This document shows positions 53,452-63,047 of a stretch of DNA of 64,000 nucleotides, piece after piece. Position 1 is the stretch's first letter. Every line of letters starts with the position of its first letter. The stretch comes from a bacterium. GTDB taxonomy: Bacteria > CLD3 > SB21. Made by a program: the position numbers and the translations under genes. The notes beneath the pieces were generated by a model. It did not search any database, was not told the DNA's origin, and saw only the letters and a list, made by a program, of their open reading frames with translations. The stretch covers positions 1 to 64,000 of the forward strand of contig JABWCP010000011.1 in assembly GCA_013360215.1 (NCBI GenBank), in the 5' to 3' direction.

Positions 53452-55050
53452 ATGCCGAAAATATTGATTTGCGTAGTCGTCCTGAACCTAACCGGTTGTG
53501 GTTTTTTTATCACGCCCCGCTCTTCAGACCAGGCATCCATTCGCGAGGAAAATTTAGTGGCTCATTTGACGTATCTTGCATCGGACGAATTAGAAGGACG
53601 GGAGGCGGGTACACGCGGAGAAAAATTAGCTGCCGGTTATATCGCCTCACAGTTAAGACAAAACGGTGTTAAACCTTTTGCGCTCGCCCGAACGGCGGAC
53701 GGCCGAGACAGTCTGTCGTATTTTCAGGAATTTTCTTCGACCAAAATTGCGATCGGCAAACATTCATCCGTGATTTTTTATGACAGCGCAAGCGGGAATT
53801 CGTACACCATGCCTTATGCCGAAACATTTAGTAATTTTCATGAATATGTAGATAATTGTAATACTTCTGCACCGCTCGTTTTTGCCGGGTTTGGTATCAC
53901 GGCGCCGGAATACGGATACGATGATTATGCAGGTCTGGATGTACGCGGTAAAGTCGTATTAGTGCTTGATGGTGAACCGACATCGGATGATGATCAGTTT
54001 TTCGACGGGAAAATAGTAAGTTCGTATAGTAGCGCTTTATTTTATAAGAGGCATCGGGCAAAGGAATTGGGTGCGGCTGTGTTGTTTGTGTTATCATACC
54101 AAGCGCTTTTGGAAAAATGGGATGACTATGTGGATTTCTTCGGATCCAGCCGCATGATTTTTGATCCATCGGTTTTACCAAAATCGGAGGGCGAACGGGT
54201 TCCTTTTTATTATTGCCATATGGCATTTGCCAAACGTGCATTGGCATCCGCTGAGACGAATTTTGAACAAATTCAATCTAAGGCGCAGTCGGGTGCGATG
54301 GTGCCGCGGTTTACTGTGAAAAATATACGTTGCGATGTACGTGTCGAACGCACGGTTACAGAAGTGAAAGCGATGAATATTATCGGTAAAATCGAAGGCC
54401 ATGATCCGGTATTGAAAAATGAATATGTGGCTATCGGGGCACATTTCGATCATTTGGGAGTCAATGCGTCGGCCGCCATATTTAATGGGGCGGATGATGA
54501 CGGTTCCGGCACGGCCGCAGTTTTGGAAACGGTTCGTTCGGTATTTGTTTCACAACAAAATAAACGTTCGGTATTAGTTGTATTTCACGGAGCGGAAGAA
54601 AAAGGGCTGATTGGTTCAAAGTATCTGACCGATCCGGCCACCGTCAACGCGTGGGCATGGAAAGACGTCACTGCACAAATTAATATGGATATGGTAGGAA
54701 GGGAAAGTGTAGATAGTATTTATGTGATCGGCTCGGGCCGCCTTAGTTCACAACTCAAATCAACCAATGAATCCATTAATCGCGGAACGGGCTACTTTCA
54801 TTTTGATTACACATTTGATCGCGACGATGATCCTAATCAATATTACTACCGAAGCGATCACTATAATTATGCCAAATTAGGTATTCCCATCGTTTTTTTC
54901 TTTGACGGCATGACGTCCGATTATCACAAACCCAGCGATGATGTTGCTAAGATCAATTTCAAAAAATTATACAAAATCACCGATCATACGCGCCGGCTAT
55001 TGATGAATCTGACCAATAGGCCGGAGCGACTTGTCGTGGATAAACGCTAA
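53452..55050 (+). CDS. M28-family metallopeptidase lipoprotein with PA domain
   Basis: 532 residues from ATG 53452, chosen because GGAG lies 6 bases upstream; an ATG ten codons earlier is possible. Lipobox LTGC early in the protein. Sequence order: a helix with LVAHLTYLASDELEGREAGT typical of M28, a PA insert (FAGFGITAPEYGYDDYAGLD), then the zinc site: HFDHLGV (His), GADDDGSGTAAV (Asp), HGAEEKGLIG (Glu pair), INMDMVGR (Asp) and DYHKPSDDV (His). It should remove N-terminal residues from peptides in the periplasm or at the outer surface. Operon with the TonB receptor; the sigma gene begins 3 bases after its stop. Confidence 0.92.
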   Translation: MPKILICVVVLNLTGCGFFITPRSSDQASIREENLVAHLTYLASDELEGREAGTRGEKLAAGYIASQLRQNGVKPFALARTADGRDSLSYFQEFSSTKIAIGKHSSVIFYDSASGNSYTMPYAETFSNFHEYVDNCNTSAPLVFAGFGITAPEYGYDDYAGLDVRGKVVLVLDGEPTSDDDQFFDGKIVSSYSSALFYKRHRAKELGAAVLFVLSYQALLEKWDDYVDFFGSSRMIFDPSVLPKSEGERVPFYYCHMAFAKRALASAETNFEQIQSKAQSGAMVPRFTVKNIRCDVRVERTVTEVKAMNIIGKIEGHDPVLKNEYVAIGAHFDHLGVNASAAIFNGADDDGSGTAAVLETVRSVFVSQQNKRSVLVVFHGAEEKGLIGSKYLTDPATVNAWAWKDVTAQINMDMVGRESVDSIYVIGSGRLSSQLKSTNESINRGTGYFHFDYTFDRDDDPNQYYYRSDHYNYAKLGIPIVFFFDGMTSDYHKPSDDVAKINFKKLYKITDHTRRLLMNLTNRPERLVVDKR

Positions 55051-55053
55051 ACG

Positions 55054-55647
55054 ATGTTTCTCCGTCGTAAGGAAATAAATATAGACGAATTTCTGCGCCC
55101 CGGATCGCGCGGGCACGGCTATGTTGTTAATTTTCATCGTAAATACTTCGATGTGTTCCGCGGTACAGATTTGGAAAATCAGGACGCATTCATCAATGAG
55201 GTATATATCGGGTTATCGTCTATTCGCGAAGAGAGCATTCGCGAAAAAGCCGATCATTATCTGATGAAAGCCGTTTATTTTCGTTGCTGGCGTTTATTTG
55301 AAGATAGTAAAGTATACAAACAGTCCGAAGTACCGGCGAGCCGTGCGCAACGCGACAATGAAGATGATGATGCCGTAACGCGTGCGCCCTCGACGACCCC
55401 GCTACCTGATTCACCTCTTTTAGCTCAAGATTTGCTTGAACATATCCATCGTTTTCGTATGACATTGAATTCGCGAGAGATCGTGATACTCAATGGGCTG
55501 ATTGATGAACTGACTGTTGCTGAAATTGCTCGAAAAGCCGGAATCACAATAAATTATGCAGGCGTACTGATACACAGAGTACGTGAAGCGTTACATGTTT
55601 ATTTAGAAGTTATCGGGTATTTCAAAAAAAATAAAAAAAAGTTGTAA
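55054..55647 (+). CDS. RNA polymerase sigma-70-family sigma factor, divergent
   Basis: 197 residues. The N-terminal half fits a diverged region 2 (ENQDAFINEVYIGLSSIREE, DHYLMKAVYFRCWRLFEDSK), followed by an acidic linker (EDDDA...TTPLPD). Region 4 is clear at about 136-190: FRMTLNSREIVILNGLIDEL, TVAEIARKAGITINYAGVLI, HRVREALHVYL. This is the ECF layout without a region 3. The next gene encodes a one-pass membrane protein, as for anti-sigma factors. It lies 3 bases after the M28 gene, so expression is tied to the TonB-peptidase pair. Target promoters unknown. Confidence 0.75.
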   Translation: MFLRRKEINIDEFLRPGSRGHGYVVNFHRKYFDVFRGTDLENQDAFINEVYIGLSSIREESIREKADHYLMKAVYFRCWRLFEDSKVYKQSEVPASRAQRDNEDDDAVTRAPSTTPLPDSPLLAQDLLEHIHRFRMTLNSREIVILNGLIDELTVAEIARKAGITINYAGVLIHRVREALHVYLEVIGYFKKNKKKL

Positions 55648-55713
55648 GTATTTTATTGCTATCCGTACTTACTGTTTGTGAGGAGTTAGTTTAGTGCAAA
55701 AAAAGGCCGTATT

Positions 55714-56763
55714 ATGACAGATGATGAGAAAAAAATAAATCTAGATTTCTTGGACCCGTTACGTCAGATTCCGTCCGTGATATGGAATGCCGAGAAGATG
55801 AGCCGTTGTATTCACGGGTACTCCGTTATGAGTAAATATGAACGGGATTGGTTTGATACGCAGATTCGTGAAGAAGATTCCGCCCGTAATCTTTTTGAAC
55901 AAGTATTTGATGATGATATTCTTTTGGATCCGTCCTATCGCACAGAATCTCCGCTCATACAAAAAATGAGCAAAGGAATCCAAATACGCTGTGCGACGGG
56001 ACTGACATTGCAAATAGATCAATCCACGGCGTTGATTTCTGAAGCGGGTCCGACGTGGATCGGCCAAAGCGCATTAATTACGTCGGTAGGGTGGTCCTTA
56101 CGGATTCTTGAAGTACAAACAGGGTTAAGGTTACCATGCGCATCGCTATCTGAACAATTTTTTAGCGAACTTAAAGTTTGTAGTGTTTCGCTTGCCGATA
56201 AAGAAAATTTAGTTCGCACAGATAGGCCTGTATGGTATATTTGGTCGGCCGCTGCAACGATTGTCGTGATGATCATGGCCGGTATATGGTGGCTGCAGAA
56301 GCCGACTGAAGTTTTAACGACGGATACGAAGCCTGATATTTCCAAAGATACACTCGTGGTGCCTCAACATCACCTCACGGAACAACCCCAAGTCGCATTG
56401 CCTCTGCAGCAAACACCAAAGCCGAACAAAGAAAAATTATTGGCAGCGCATTTCGAACCGAATGCCGTTCTTGAAAATTTTATCGGACGTACATACCGCG
56501 CGGAGGTACGTATAGAAATAATCCAGCCCTCTTCTGGGGATACGCTTCGCGGGCCTTTGGTTTTTACTTGGAAAAAATCGGATCCTAATGTAAATGTTAC
56601 GGTAAATATTTTAAACAATCGTAATGCTTCGGTATGGGAAGCTAATACGAAAGAAGATCAATTGTCGTATAACGGTGTATTGACACCGGGATTGTATTAT
56701 TGGATTATCAAGTCCGGTGATGTGCGTCTTGATGTACGAAAATTTTATATTCCTGTTCAGTAA
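55714..56763 (+). CDS. One-pass membrane protein beside a sigma factor; candidate anti-sigma
   Basis: 349 residues. Not recognised as a known family. Residues 1-170 are cytoplasmic, helical and charged; a membrane helix lies at about 173-193 (VWYIWSAAATIVVMIMAGIW); a Pro/Gln/Thr linker follows; and residues 264-349 form a periplasmic beta domain (IIQPSSGDTLRGPLVFTWKK, VLTPGLYYWIIKSG) of the type often seen in surface-sensing proteins. There is no zinc-finger of the usual anti-sigma kind. It follows the sigma gene by 66 bases. Its stop overlaps by 7 bases with that of the convergent TPR-CHAT gene. Role as regulator of the sigma factor is inference from position and topology. Confidence 0.7.
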   Translation: MTDDEKKINLDFLDPLRQIPSVIWNAEKMSRCIHGYSVMSKYERDWFDTQIREEDSARNLFEQVFDDDILLDPSYRTESPLIQKMSKGIQIRCATGLTLQIDQSTALISEAGPTWIGQSALITSVGWSLRILEVQTGLRLPCASLSEQFFSELKVCSVSLADKENLVRTDRPVWYIWSAAATIVVMIMAGIWWLQKPTEVLTTDTKPDISKDTLVVPQHHLTEQPQVALPLQQTPKPNKEKLLAAHFEPNAVLENFIGRTYRAEVRIEIIQPSSGDTLRGPLVFTWKKSDPNVNVTVNILNNRNASVWEANTKEDQLSYNGVLTPGLYYWIIKSGDVRLDVRKFYIPVQ

Positions 56764-59700
56764 CCGATCAAAACAAACGCGCCCCAATCGCCGGGGTAGG
56801 ATGTGTGTTGTTGTGCTATCCATCGTTTTTGTGTTTTTTGCAGCGCCAGGCTCAGGTTTTTTTCAGTAAAGACATTACGATAAAACTCTGTCATAAATTC
56901 GGCCGTCAAACGGTCATCTACCGGCCAGAGTGACACAAGCACGTGTCTTGCTCCGGCGTAAATGAAGCCCCGTGTTAATCCGATCACCCCTTCGCCTTTT
57001 TCGATTTTTCCCAGCGCCGTTTTGCAGGCACTGAGTGTTACCAAGTGGGCTTTGAGACGGAGGTTGTATATTTCTCCGGCATATAATATATCTTCTTTCA
57101 CGTCAACCGAGTCGTCGGAGTAAAGAGCAATGCCTGATAATTTCGGATTCACTTCATTTATAAAACCGTGACTGGCCACGTGGATATAACCGTAATGGAT
57201 CAAGGTGTCATTTAATACTTGTTTTTTTGTTGCCGCACGGTGGACTATGATTTTAGAATCCAATTTTCTTTGGGAAAAGAGCGATTTAATTTGTTTTACC
57301 TCTTGAATACTGTAGGGTAAAGTCGGAAAACCTTCCCCCTTTTGCTGGATTTGTCGTGAAGAGGTTTTTGTTGAGTCGTAAAATTTATATGATTGAATAT
57401 CGCCGCTCGTTACGCTGTCATCAAATACCGGTGCAATGCCATAGAATGAATTGGGTGCGATTGTAGAATGGGATGATAATAGCATATCTGCTGACATTAA
57501 ATACTGTATCGAATAATCCTCAGATAGATAACGAGCACGCGTATTTTGTTTATCACCTTCGGTAAGCTTTGCTTTCATTAATAATGTTTCAAACGGTAAA
57601 TAATATAACATGCCGTCCGGAATAATAATTAGTGGGGTTCCTATGGCTATTGATTCCAACGAAGGTTTAACCCATTGATTATAAAATGCTATTGAATACC
57701 TCTCATACGAAGAAATATCAAGATCAGTAAGTCCTTGACGTATATGTCTAATAGTGTATTCAAAGGTACTGTCTTTGCTTTGAGCAATCATGGTTTTAGT
57801 TTTATCCGTCAATCGGATAATCATAATCAAGGAATCACCGACAAAATAATCCAAAACGACACCCGGCCTGATTTTCAGATGATTTTGAATATCTGAAATA
57901 TTCGGCACGGTGATATCATATTTTAACTGATAGTAAGCAGGGTTTGTTTTTTCAATCGACTGCTGCAGAGTTTCGTATCTGCTTTTTAGGTCGAAAAGTA
58001 TTTTAGCTGTGTATGATTGTTCGTCTGAATTATTGAATTTACTGCTCTGTGGCGATGGTGTGTATTTTGTTTCATAGAAAGCAATTTGAGTTTTTAACTC
58101 GCGTTCTAAGCGGAGAATCGAATCGGAAATTGTAGCAAAATTCCGAACCTGGAGTTCATGTAGAGCTTCACGTAATGTCCCGGCTTTACTGCGTTGTGAC
58201 ATAACAAATGCGCGATCAATCCATTTATTGTCGGAAGTAATATAATAGGCTTCAGAGATAGTTTTTAATGCCGATTCATAGATTATTTTGGCTTTGGAAC
58301 CTAAAAAGATTTTGGATCCTTCAAGGCGGTAACCTTGACGGAGAATATCTATCCATGATGCCGTAAGGTTATAAACATTATAGGATTCTTCTAAGTACAA
58401 CAATTTCTTTGTTCGATCGTATTGCTTTTTAAGAAGCCGTGCTTTTTGAGCGAGGATAACAATTGTACCGGTTTCAGGGCGGATCAATTGCAGAGGAGGA
58501 TTTTCACTAATTGAGGAGTCAGAAAATGCTGGTAATTGTGTTATGAGAGCATTCTGAGTGTAACGTAATGCAACTTCTACATTGTTATTTTGCTCAGCGA
58601 TTTCAGCGCGATGCATCCACATCTCAGCTATTTCAGGATTTTTTGAACCAAAGGCCTTGTTTGCCATTTCGATTGCTGCAGAAAAAAGTGAGTCAGACAG
58701 GAAAAATTCTTTTCTTTTCCCATGGATAATCGCTAGGTAAGTCATGTTTTTAGCGACTTCGCCGTGAATTTTATATTTTTTTTTATTGACTGCAAAAGCT
58801 GAATCATAATAAAATAGTGCTGAATCATTATCTCCCAGTTCGCGATAAATATTTCCAATATTACCAAGGCTCGCGGCAGCGGCAATAGAATTTATCCCGA
58901 ATATATTTTGGCGAACTTGTAATGCTCTTGACTGATAGTCCAGCGCTGAACGATAGTTTTGGCGATTGTAGTTGAGGATGGCCAAATCTACATAACTCCC
59001 AGCCACATCCGGATGATTTGTCCCAAAAGCTCGGATACGAGACGATAGCGCTTTGGCATGATAATCTGCAGATTTTTCGACATCTCCCATAATGTCATAA
59101 CAGATGCCGAGATTGTCGTATATTAAGGCGGTACGTGGATGCTCATCACCCAGTGTTTTGATGCGAATGGTCAAAGCTTTTTTATAGTACTCTTCTGCCG
59201 ATGTATAATCTCCAAGCCTCCTATAGATGACACCAATGTTGATATAGCTTGAGGCTACCGAATTGTGAAATGGGCCAGAAGTAGATATTCGTATTCGCAG
59301 CGCCTCTTTAGAGTAAAATAACGCACTATCAAATTTGGATTTGTCGGAGTATATAATACCAATCATATTATAAATAGCGGCAACATCAAAATGGTCATAA
59401 CCAAGTTTCGCAATGCGAATTTGTAAAACAGAACGATTTGCCTCTAATGATGAATCTAAATCACCTTTACTCCACAAAGTAATAGTTATAGCACTCAAAA
59501 CTTTGGCGTACGACAAGTTATCTGAGCCTAGGTTTTGTTTAATTTGCTCTAAAGCCATATAGCCTTTTGTGAGAGCTAAATCATATCTGGCCACTGTGCG
59601 GTGTGTTTCAATTATTTCTGAAGCGATGTCGGCAATACGCTCCCAACATTGATGTGATTTATATGCCTCATAAGATTGGTTTAAGTAAATGAGAGCACTG

Positions 59701-59852
59701 TCATATTTCAGAACTTTCAAAAACTGTTGTGCTGTAGTGTAGTCGCGTTGAGCCTGAAGCGTATCTTTAAGGGTTTGTGAAAACGAATAGTCTGTAGGAC
59801 AATGTAAAAACAATATTGACCATGATAGAAATAATAATGGTAGCTTATTCAT
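56757..59852 (-). CDS. Exported TPR-CHAT cysteine protease
   Basis: 1031 residues from ATG 59852, chosen because GGGGAACGC precedes it and it overlaps the upstream gene by ATGA; the frame upstream has no ribosome site. The N-terminus is a signal peptide (MNKLPLLFLSWSILFLHC) that may also be a lipobox-like site. Tetratricopeptide repeats of about 42 residues, of the kind DYTSAEEYYKKALTIR and YRSALDYQSRALQVR, fill roughly residues 40-450. A helical region follows, then the CHAT domain (about 690-1031): His895 in HVASHGFINE and Cys943 in TLSACKTALG, the catalytic pair of the caspase-like CHAT family, followed by GLTRGFIYAGARHVLVSLWP. Both residues are intact. TPRs probably bind a substrate or partner. 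Last gene of the S9 peptidase-YheT unit. Confidence 0.9.
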   Translation of the reverse strand: MNKLPLLFLSWSILFLHCPTDYSFSQTLKDTLQAQRDYTTAQQFLKVLKYDSALIYLNQSYEAYKSHQCWERIADIASEIIETHRTVARYDLALTKGYMALEQIKQNLGSDNLSYAKVLSAITITLWSKGDLDSSLEANRSVLQIRIAKLGYDHFDVAAIYNMIGIIYSDKSKFDSALFYSKEALRIRISTSGPFHNSVASSYINIGVIYRRLGDYTSAEEYYKKALTIRIKTLGDEHPRTALIYDNLGICYDIMGDVEKSADYHAKALSSRIRAFGTNHPDVAGSYVDLAILNYNRQNYRSALDYQSRALQVRQNIFGINSIAAAASLGNIGNIYRELGDNDSALFYYDSAFAVNKKKYKIHGEVAKNMTYLAIIHGKRKEFFLSDSLFSAAIEMANKAFGSKNPEIAEMWMHRAEIAEQNNNVEVALRYTQNALITQLPAFSDSSISENPPLQLIRPETGTIVILAQKARLLKKQYDRTKKLLYLEESYNVYNLTASWIDILRQGYRLEGSKIFLGSKAKIIYESALKTISEAYYITSDNKWIDRAFVMSQRSKAGTLREALHELQVRNFATISDSILRLERELKTQIAFYETKYTPSPQSSKFNNSDEQSYTAKILFDLKSRYETLQQSIEKTNPAYYQLKYDITVPNISDIQNHLKIRPGVVLDYFVGDSLIMIIRLTDKTKTMIAQSKDSTFEYTIRHIRQGLTDLDISSYERYSIAFYNQWVKPSLESIAIGTPLIIIPDGMLYYLPFETLLMKAKLTEGDKQNTRARYLSEDYSIQYLMSADMLLSSHSTIAPNSFYGIAPVFDDSVTSGDIQSYKFYDSTKTSSRQIQQKGEGFPTLPYSIQEVKQIKSLFSQRKLDSKIIVHRAATKKQVLNDTLIHYGYIHVASHGFINEVNPKLSGIALYSDDSVDVKEDILYAGEIYNLRLKAHLVTLSACKTALGKIEKGEGVIGLTRGFIYAGARHVLVSLWPVDDRLTAEFMTEFYRNVFTEKNLSLALQKTQKRWIAQQHTSYPGDWGAFVLIGY

Positions 59853-60817
59853 GCGTTCCCCTTTACAAATGCTATAGCCCTCTCTTCCGACCAATAATAA
59901 CCTTTTTTAGAAGATGCAGGAAAACCGACATGTCCTCCGTCCCGAGGCATTTCTAAAGTAATGTGAGTATGGTGTTGTATCTGTGCGATCGGAAAACACG
60001 ATGGGCCTAAAAACGGATCGTTTTGTGCATTGACCAGTAATGTCGGTATCGCAATGTTATCCAAAAACGTCACGGCACTGCACCGGGACCAATAATCTTC
60101 AGCGTCGCGAAAACCATGTATCGGTGCCGTATAGCGGTCATCAAATTGGCGAAATGTTTTAATTTCTGAAAATCCTGTGTCACTGATTTGTCCGGGAAAC
60201 ATCGTTGATTTCAATTTTATTTTTTCATGAAGCATGCGCAAAAAACGACGCATGTAGATGCGGCAGGCAGGAGACTCCATTGTTAATGCCGATGACTTGA
60301 GGTCCACAGGAACTGAAAATGTGACCGCTTTACGGATAGCCGGATGGACTTGATTTCCCTTGTCACCGAGATATTTGAGGGTCATGTTTCCACCCAAACT
60401 AAATCCGATCAATACAATTTCCGTATATCCTCGGCTGAGTCCATGATGTATGACGACTTCTAAGTCTTCGGTGGCTCCGCTGTGGTATGAACGCAGCAAA
60501 CGATTCGATTCACCGCTGCATCCGCGATAATTCCAGGCGAGAACATTCCAACCTTCTTCATGAAATCGTTTGGCCATGCCGCGCACGTAAGTGCGCGAGG
60601 TATTCCCCTCAAGACCATGCGATAGGATTGCCAGTTTGGTTGATGTGTGCGTAGCGAGCCAATCCAAATCCAGAAAATCATCATCCGGTGTCGTTATGCG
60701 TTCACGCGTAAATGAAACGTCATGTACTTTCCGAAATAACGTCGGAAAAATCGTTTGCACATGGCCGTTAAAAAGAAGTAATGGCGCCCGGTATGTTGAT
60801 GCTTCGATTAAAGGCAT
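59849..60817 (-). CDS. YheT-family alpha/beta hydrolase
   Basis: 322 residues from ATG 60817, chosen because AGAAGGACT precedes it and the family starts with a short MPLIEAS-like stretch. Sequence signs: APLLLFNGHVQTIFPTLFRK, AILSHGLEGNTSRTYVRGMA (oxyanion region), nucleophile Ser in IGFSLGGNMTLKYLG, Asp in NAQNDPFLGPS and His in DGGHVGFP. These are carboxylesterases with unknown natural substrate. The stop overlaps the ATG of the TPR-CHAT gene (ATGA), so the two are translated together; a functional link is plausible but unproven. Confidence 0.88.
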   Translation of the reverse strand: MPLIEASTYRAPLLLFNGHVQTIFPTLFRKVHDVSFTRERITTPDDDFLDLDWLATHTSTKLAILSHGLEGNTSRTYVRGMAKRFHEEGWNVLAWNYRGCSGESNRLLRSYHSGATEDLEVVIHHGLSRGYTEIVLIGFSLGGNMTLKYLGDKGNQVHPAIRKAVTFSVPVDLKSSALTMESPACRIYMRRFLRMLHEKIKLKSTMFPGQISDTGFSEIKTFRQFDDRYTAPIHGFRDAEDYWSRCSAVTFLDNIAIPTLLVNAQNDPFLGPSCFPIAQIQHHTHITLEMPRDGGHVGFPASSKKGYYWSEERAIAFVKGNA

Positions 60818-60824
60818 AGTCCTT

Positions 60825-63020
60825 CTATAAATTACGTTTCCAAAATTCAATCATGGTTTTGCATAGATGCAGTTTGGCCGCTGTATCCGTAAACGTATGT
60901 TTGCGCATGGGGTACATCATCATTTCAAAACGTTTATCCGCGCGAATCAGCTCGTCAACAAAGTGCCATGTATTTTGCGGATGGACATTATCGTCATACG
61001 TGCCATGCACTAGGAGTAATCTTCCGCTCAGGTTTTTCGCATACCGGTTGAGATCTGTTTTAAGATAACCATCCGGATTTTCCTGAGGGGTCTTCATTGT
61101 AGCTTCACCATATTTGGTATCATAATAATGCCAACTAGTGAGCGGAGCGACGGCGACACCGGCTTTAAAAAGCGAAGTTCGTGTCATGGCCAGTAGAGTA
61201 AAGGTTCCGCCACCACTGCGACCCCATATGCCAATACGTTCGGGGTTAACGAATGATCGCGTTTTAATCCAAGCCACGGCATCCTCTAGATCGCGTAATT
61301 CACCGTCGCTGGCTTGCATGCGGACAACGGTATTTTCCAGTATTTTGCTGATTCCGGTAGCGCTTCTATTATCCACGGTGATGACGATATATCCGTCGCG
61401 CACCCATAACTGATGCGGCATGATGGTTTCTTTCGGCCAACGGTGATTGACTTGCGGTGCGCTCGGGCCACCGTACACATGGAGAATGACGGGGTATTTT
61501 TTGGTCGAATCAAAATCGGCAGGACGCAGCATCATTGCGGGCATCGGAAAACTGTCACGCGTGGCGATCGTAAAAAAACGGTATGGTACGAATCCCAAAG
61601 TACGCGCATACGTTGTATCCGCCGCGGCGATCACTTGTTTGATGGAGCCGTCCGGTTTGTGCAACGTAAGGGAAGGTGGTGTATCGGCGGATGAATGATG
61701 GTACATTAGAAACCGTCCGTCCGGACTTAGTGTCGCATCATACGTACCATCTTTGATCGAAAGTCTTTTTTTATTTTTTCCGTCAAAACGAATGCTGTAA
61801 ATGTGGCGTTCAATCGAAGATTTTTCCAGTGACTGATAATATAAGGTCTGCGTTTTTTCATCTATACCGACCACACCGCCTTTGCTGTACAGCGTTGTCA
61901 TTTGTACAGACCATGTTCCAGACGTAACGGGACGTATCAAGCGCCCGTCACTTTGATAATGATACAGATGCGTGTATCCGCTGCGTTGAGACGACCAGAT
62001 AAATTCGCTGCCACCTTTTAAAAAATACAAATCGTTGTGTTCGCGGACAAATCCGGAGTTGGTTTCTGAAAGTATCCGTGTAGGTTTTCCGGAAGCCGCA
62101 TCTACAAAATAAAGATTCAATTCGGTTTGCGAACGGTTCATCGTCTGCATGGCCAATCGCTTGTTGTCGGGAAGCCATTTTACCCGCACGATGTATTCAT
62201 ACGTCAGGCCGGTCATATCCACAGCCACCGTTTTTCCGGTATTCATGTTTCTGCAGTGCAGGGTAGCGATAGGATTGACGCTTCCGGTTTTAGGATAACG
62301 TTGGTGTATCAATGCCGGAACGGCGGGTTTATAATCCTGAAAAACCACATCGTCAACTTGCGATTCATCAAATTTATAAAACGCAAGTAGCGAACCGTCG
62401 TCTGACCAAAAGCTGCCAAGCTCTTCGCGATCGTAGATTTCTTCCCAATAAACCCAGGACAAACGACCGTTTAGTAATGTCGAACTTCCGTCGGAGGTGA
62501 TCCGTGTTTCTTTTTGCGAAACAAGATCGTAACTAAACAAATCATTGTGGCGGACGTAAACGACTTTTTTTCCGTCCGGAGCAAGCCGGGGCGCCATTTC
62601 TTCGTCCGATGTCGCGGTTACGCGCGTCCATTGTGATGTTTTAAAGTGAAAGATAAATACGTCGCCTTCAAAAGAAAATAAGGCCAGCGATCCAGATGCA
62701 TCCAAACCCTCCGGCCAAGGCAATGCGGGGGGAGCGGAGGAGATATGTTTTTGTAAACCCGCGATAGCCGTACGCATATCAAAGAGTGTAAAGCGTTCCC
62801 CGCTTTGGGGATTCAACATTTGATAAGAACGTTCGGACCATGCGACGCGTGTGTCGTAAAGTATAATGGTATTCTGCGAAGTCCAAAAATAAGAAGGCGC
62901 TTCGGTGCGTTGTTTAATTTCACCGTTGTACAGATATTCAGGTGTGAGTGTTACGTTCGTTTGAGCGTAAACGGGCGCGGTTATCATCGCCGCTATGATC
63001 CATAATAATCTTTTTTTCAT
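60825..63020 (-). CDS. S9-family prolyl oligopeptidase, DPP IV-like
   Basis: 731 residues with a signal peptide (IAAMITAPVYAQ). The N-terminal eight-bladed propeller (DPPIV_N) shows WVYWEEIYDREELGSFWSDD with the Glu pair that binds the substrate amino group. The catalytic domain has the nucleophile Ser602 in GIWGRSGGGTFTLL, Asp676 in HGTYDDNVHPQNTW and His708 in MRKHTF. In DPP IV the nucleophile elbow is normally GWSYGG; here it is GRSGGG, which could shift specificity. Periplasmic release of X-Pro dipeptides is the expected activity. It starts the unit that continues with the YheT-type hydrolase and the TPR-CHAT gene. Confidence 0.92.
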   Translation of the reverse strand: MKKRLLWIIAAMITAPVYAQTNVTLTPEYLYNGEIKQRTEAPSYFWTSQNTIILYDTRVAWSERSYQMLNPQSGERFTLFDMRTAIAGLQKHISSAPPALPWPEGLDASGSLALFSFEGDVFIFHFKTSQWTRVTATSDEEMAPRLAPDGKKVVYVRHNDLFSYDLVSQKETRITSDGSSTLLNGRLSWVYWEEIYDREELGSFWSDDGSLLAFYKFDESQVDDVVFQDYKPAVPALIHQRYPKTGSVNPIATLHCRNMNTGKTVAVDMTGLTYEYIVRVKWLPDNKRLAMQTMNRSQTELNLYFVDAASGKPTRILSETNSGFVREHNDLYFLKGGSEFIWSSQRSGYTHLYHYQSDGRLIRPVTSGTWSVQMTTLYSKGGVVGIDEKTQTLYYQSLEKSSIERHIYSIRFDGKNKKRLSIKDGTYDATLSPDGRFLMYHHSSADTPPSLTLHKPDGSIKQVIAAADTTYARTLGFVPYRFFTIATRDSFPMPAMMLRPADFDSTKKYPVILHVYGGPSAPQVNHRWPKETIMPHQLWVRDGYIVITVDNRSATGISKILENTVVRMQASDGELRDLEDAVAWIKTRSFVNPERIGIWGRSGGGTFTLLAMTRTSLFKAGVAVAPLTSWHYYDTKYGEATMKTPQENPDGYLKTDLNRYAKNLSGRLLLVHGTYDDNVHPQNTWHFVDELIRADKRFEMMMYPMRKHTFTDTAAKLHLCKTMIEFWKRNL

Positions 63021-63047
63021 ACATCACTTTGCCGGTATTATGGGTTG

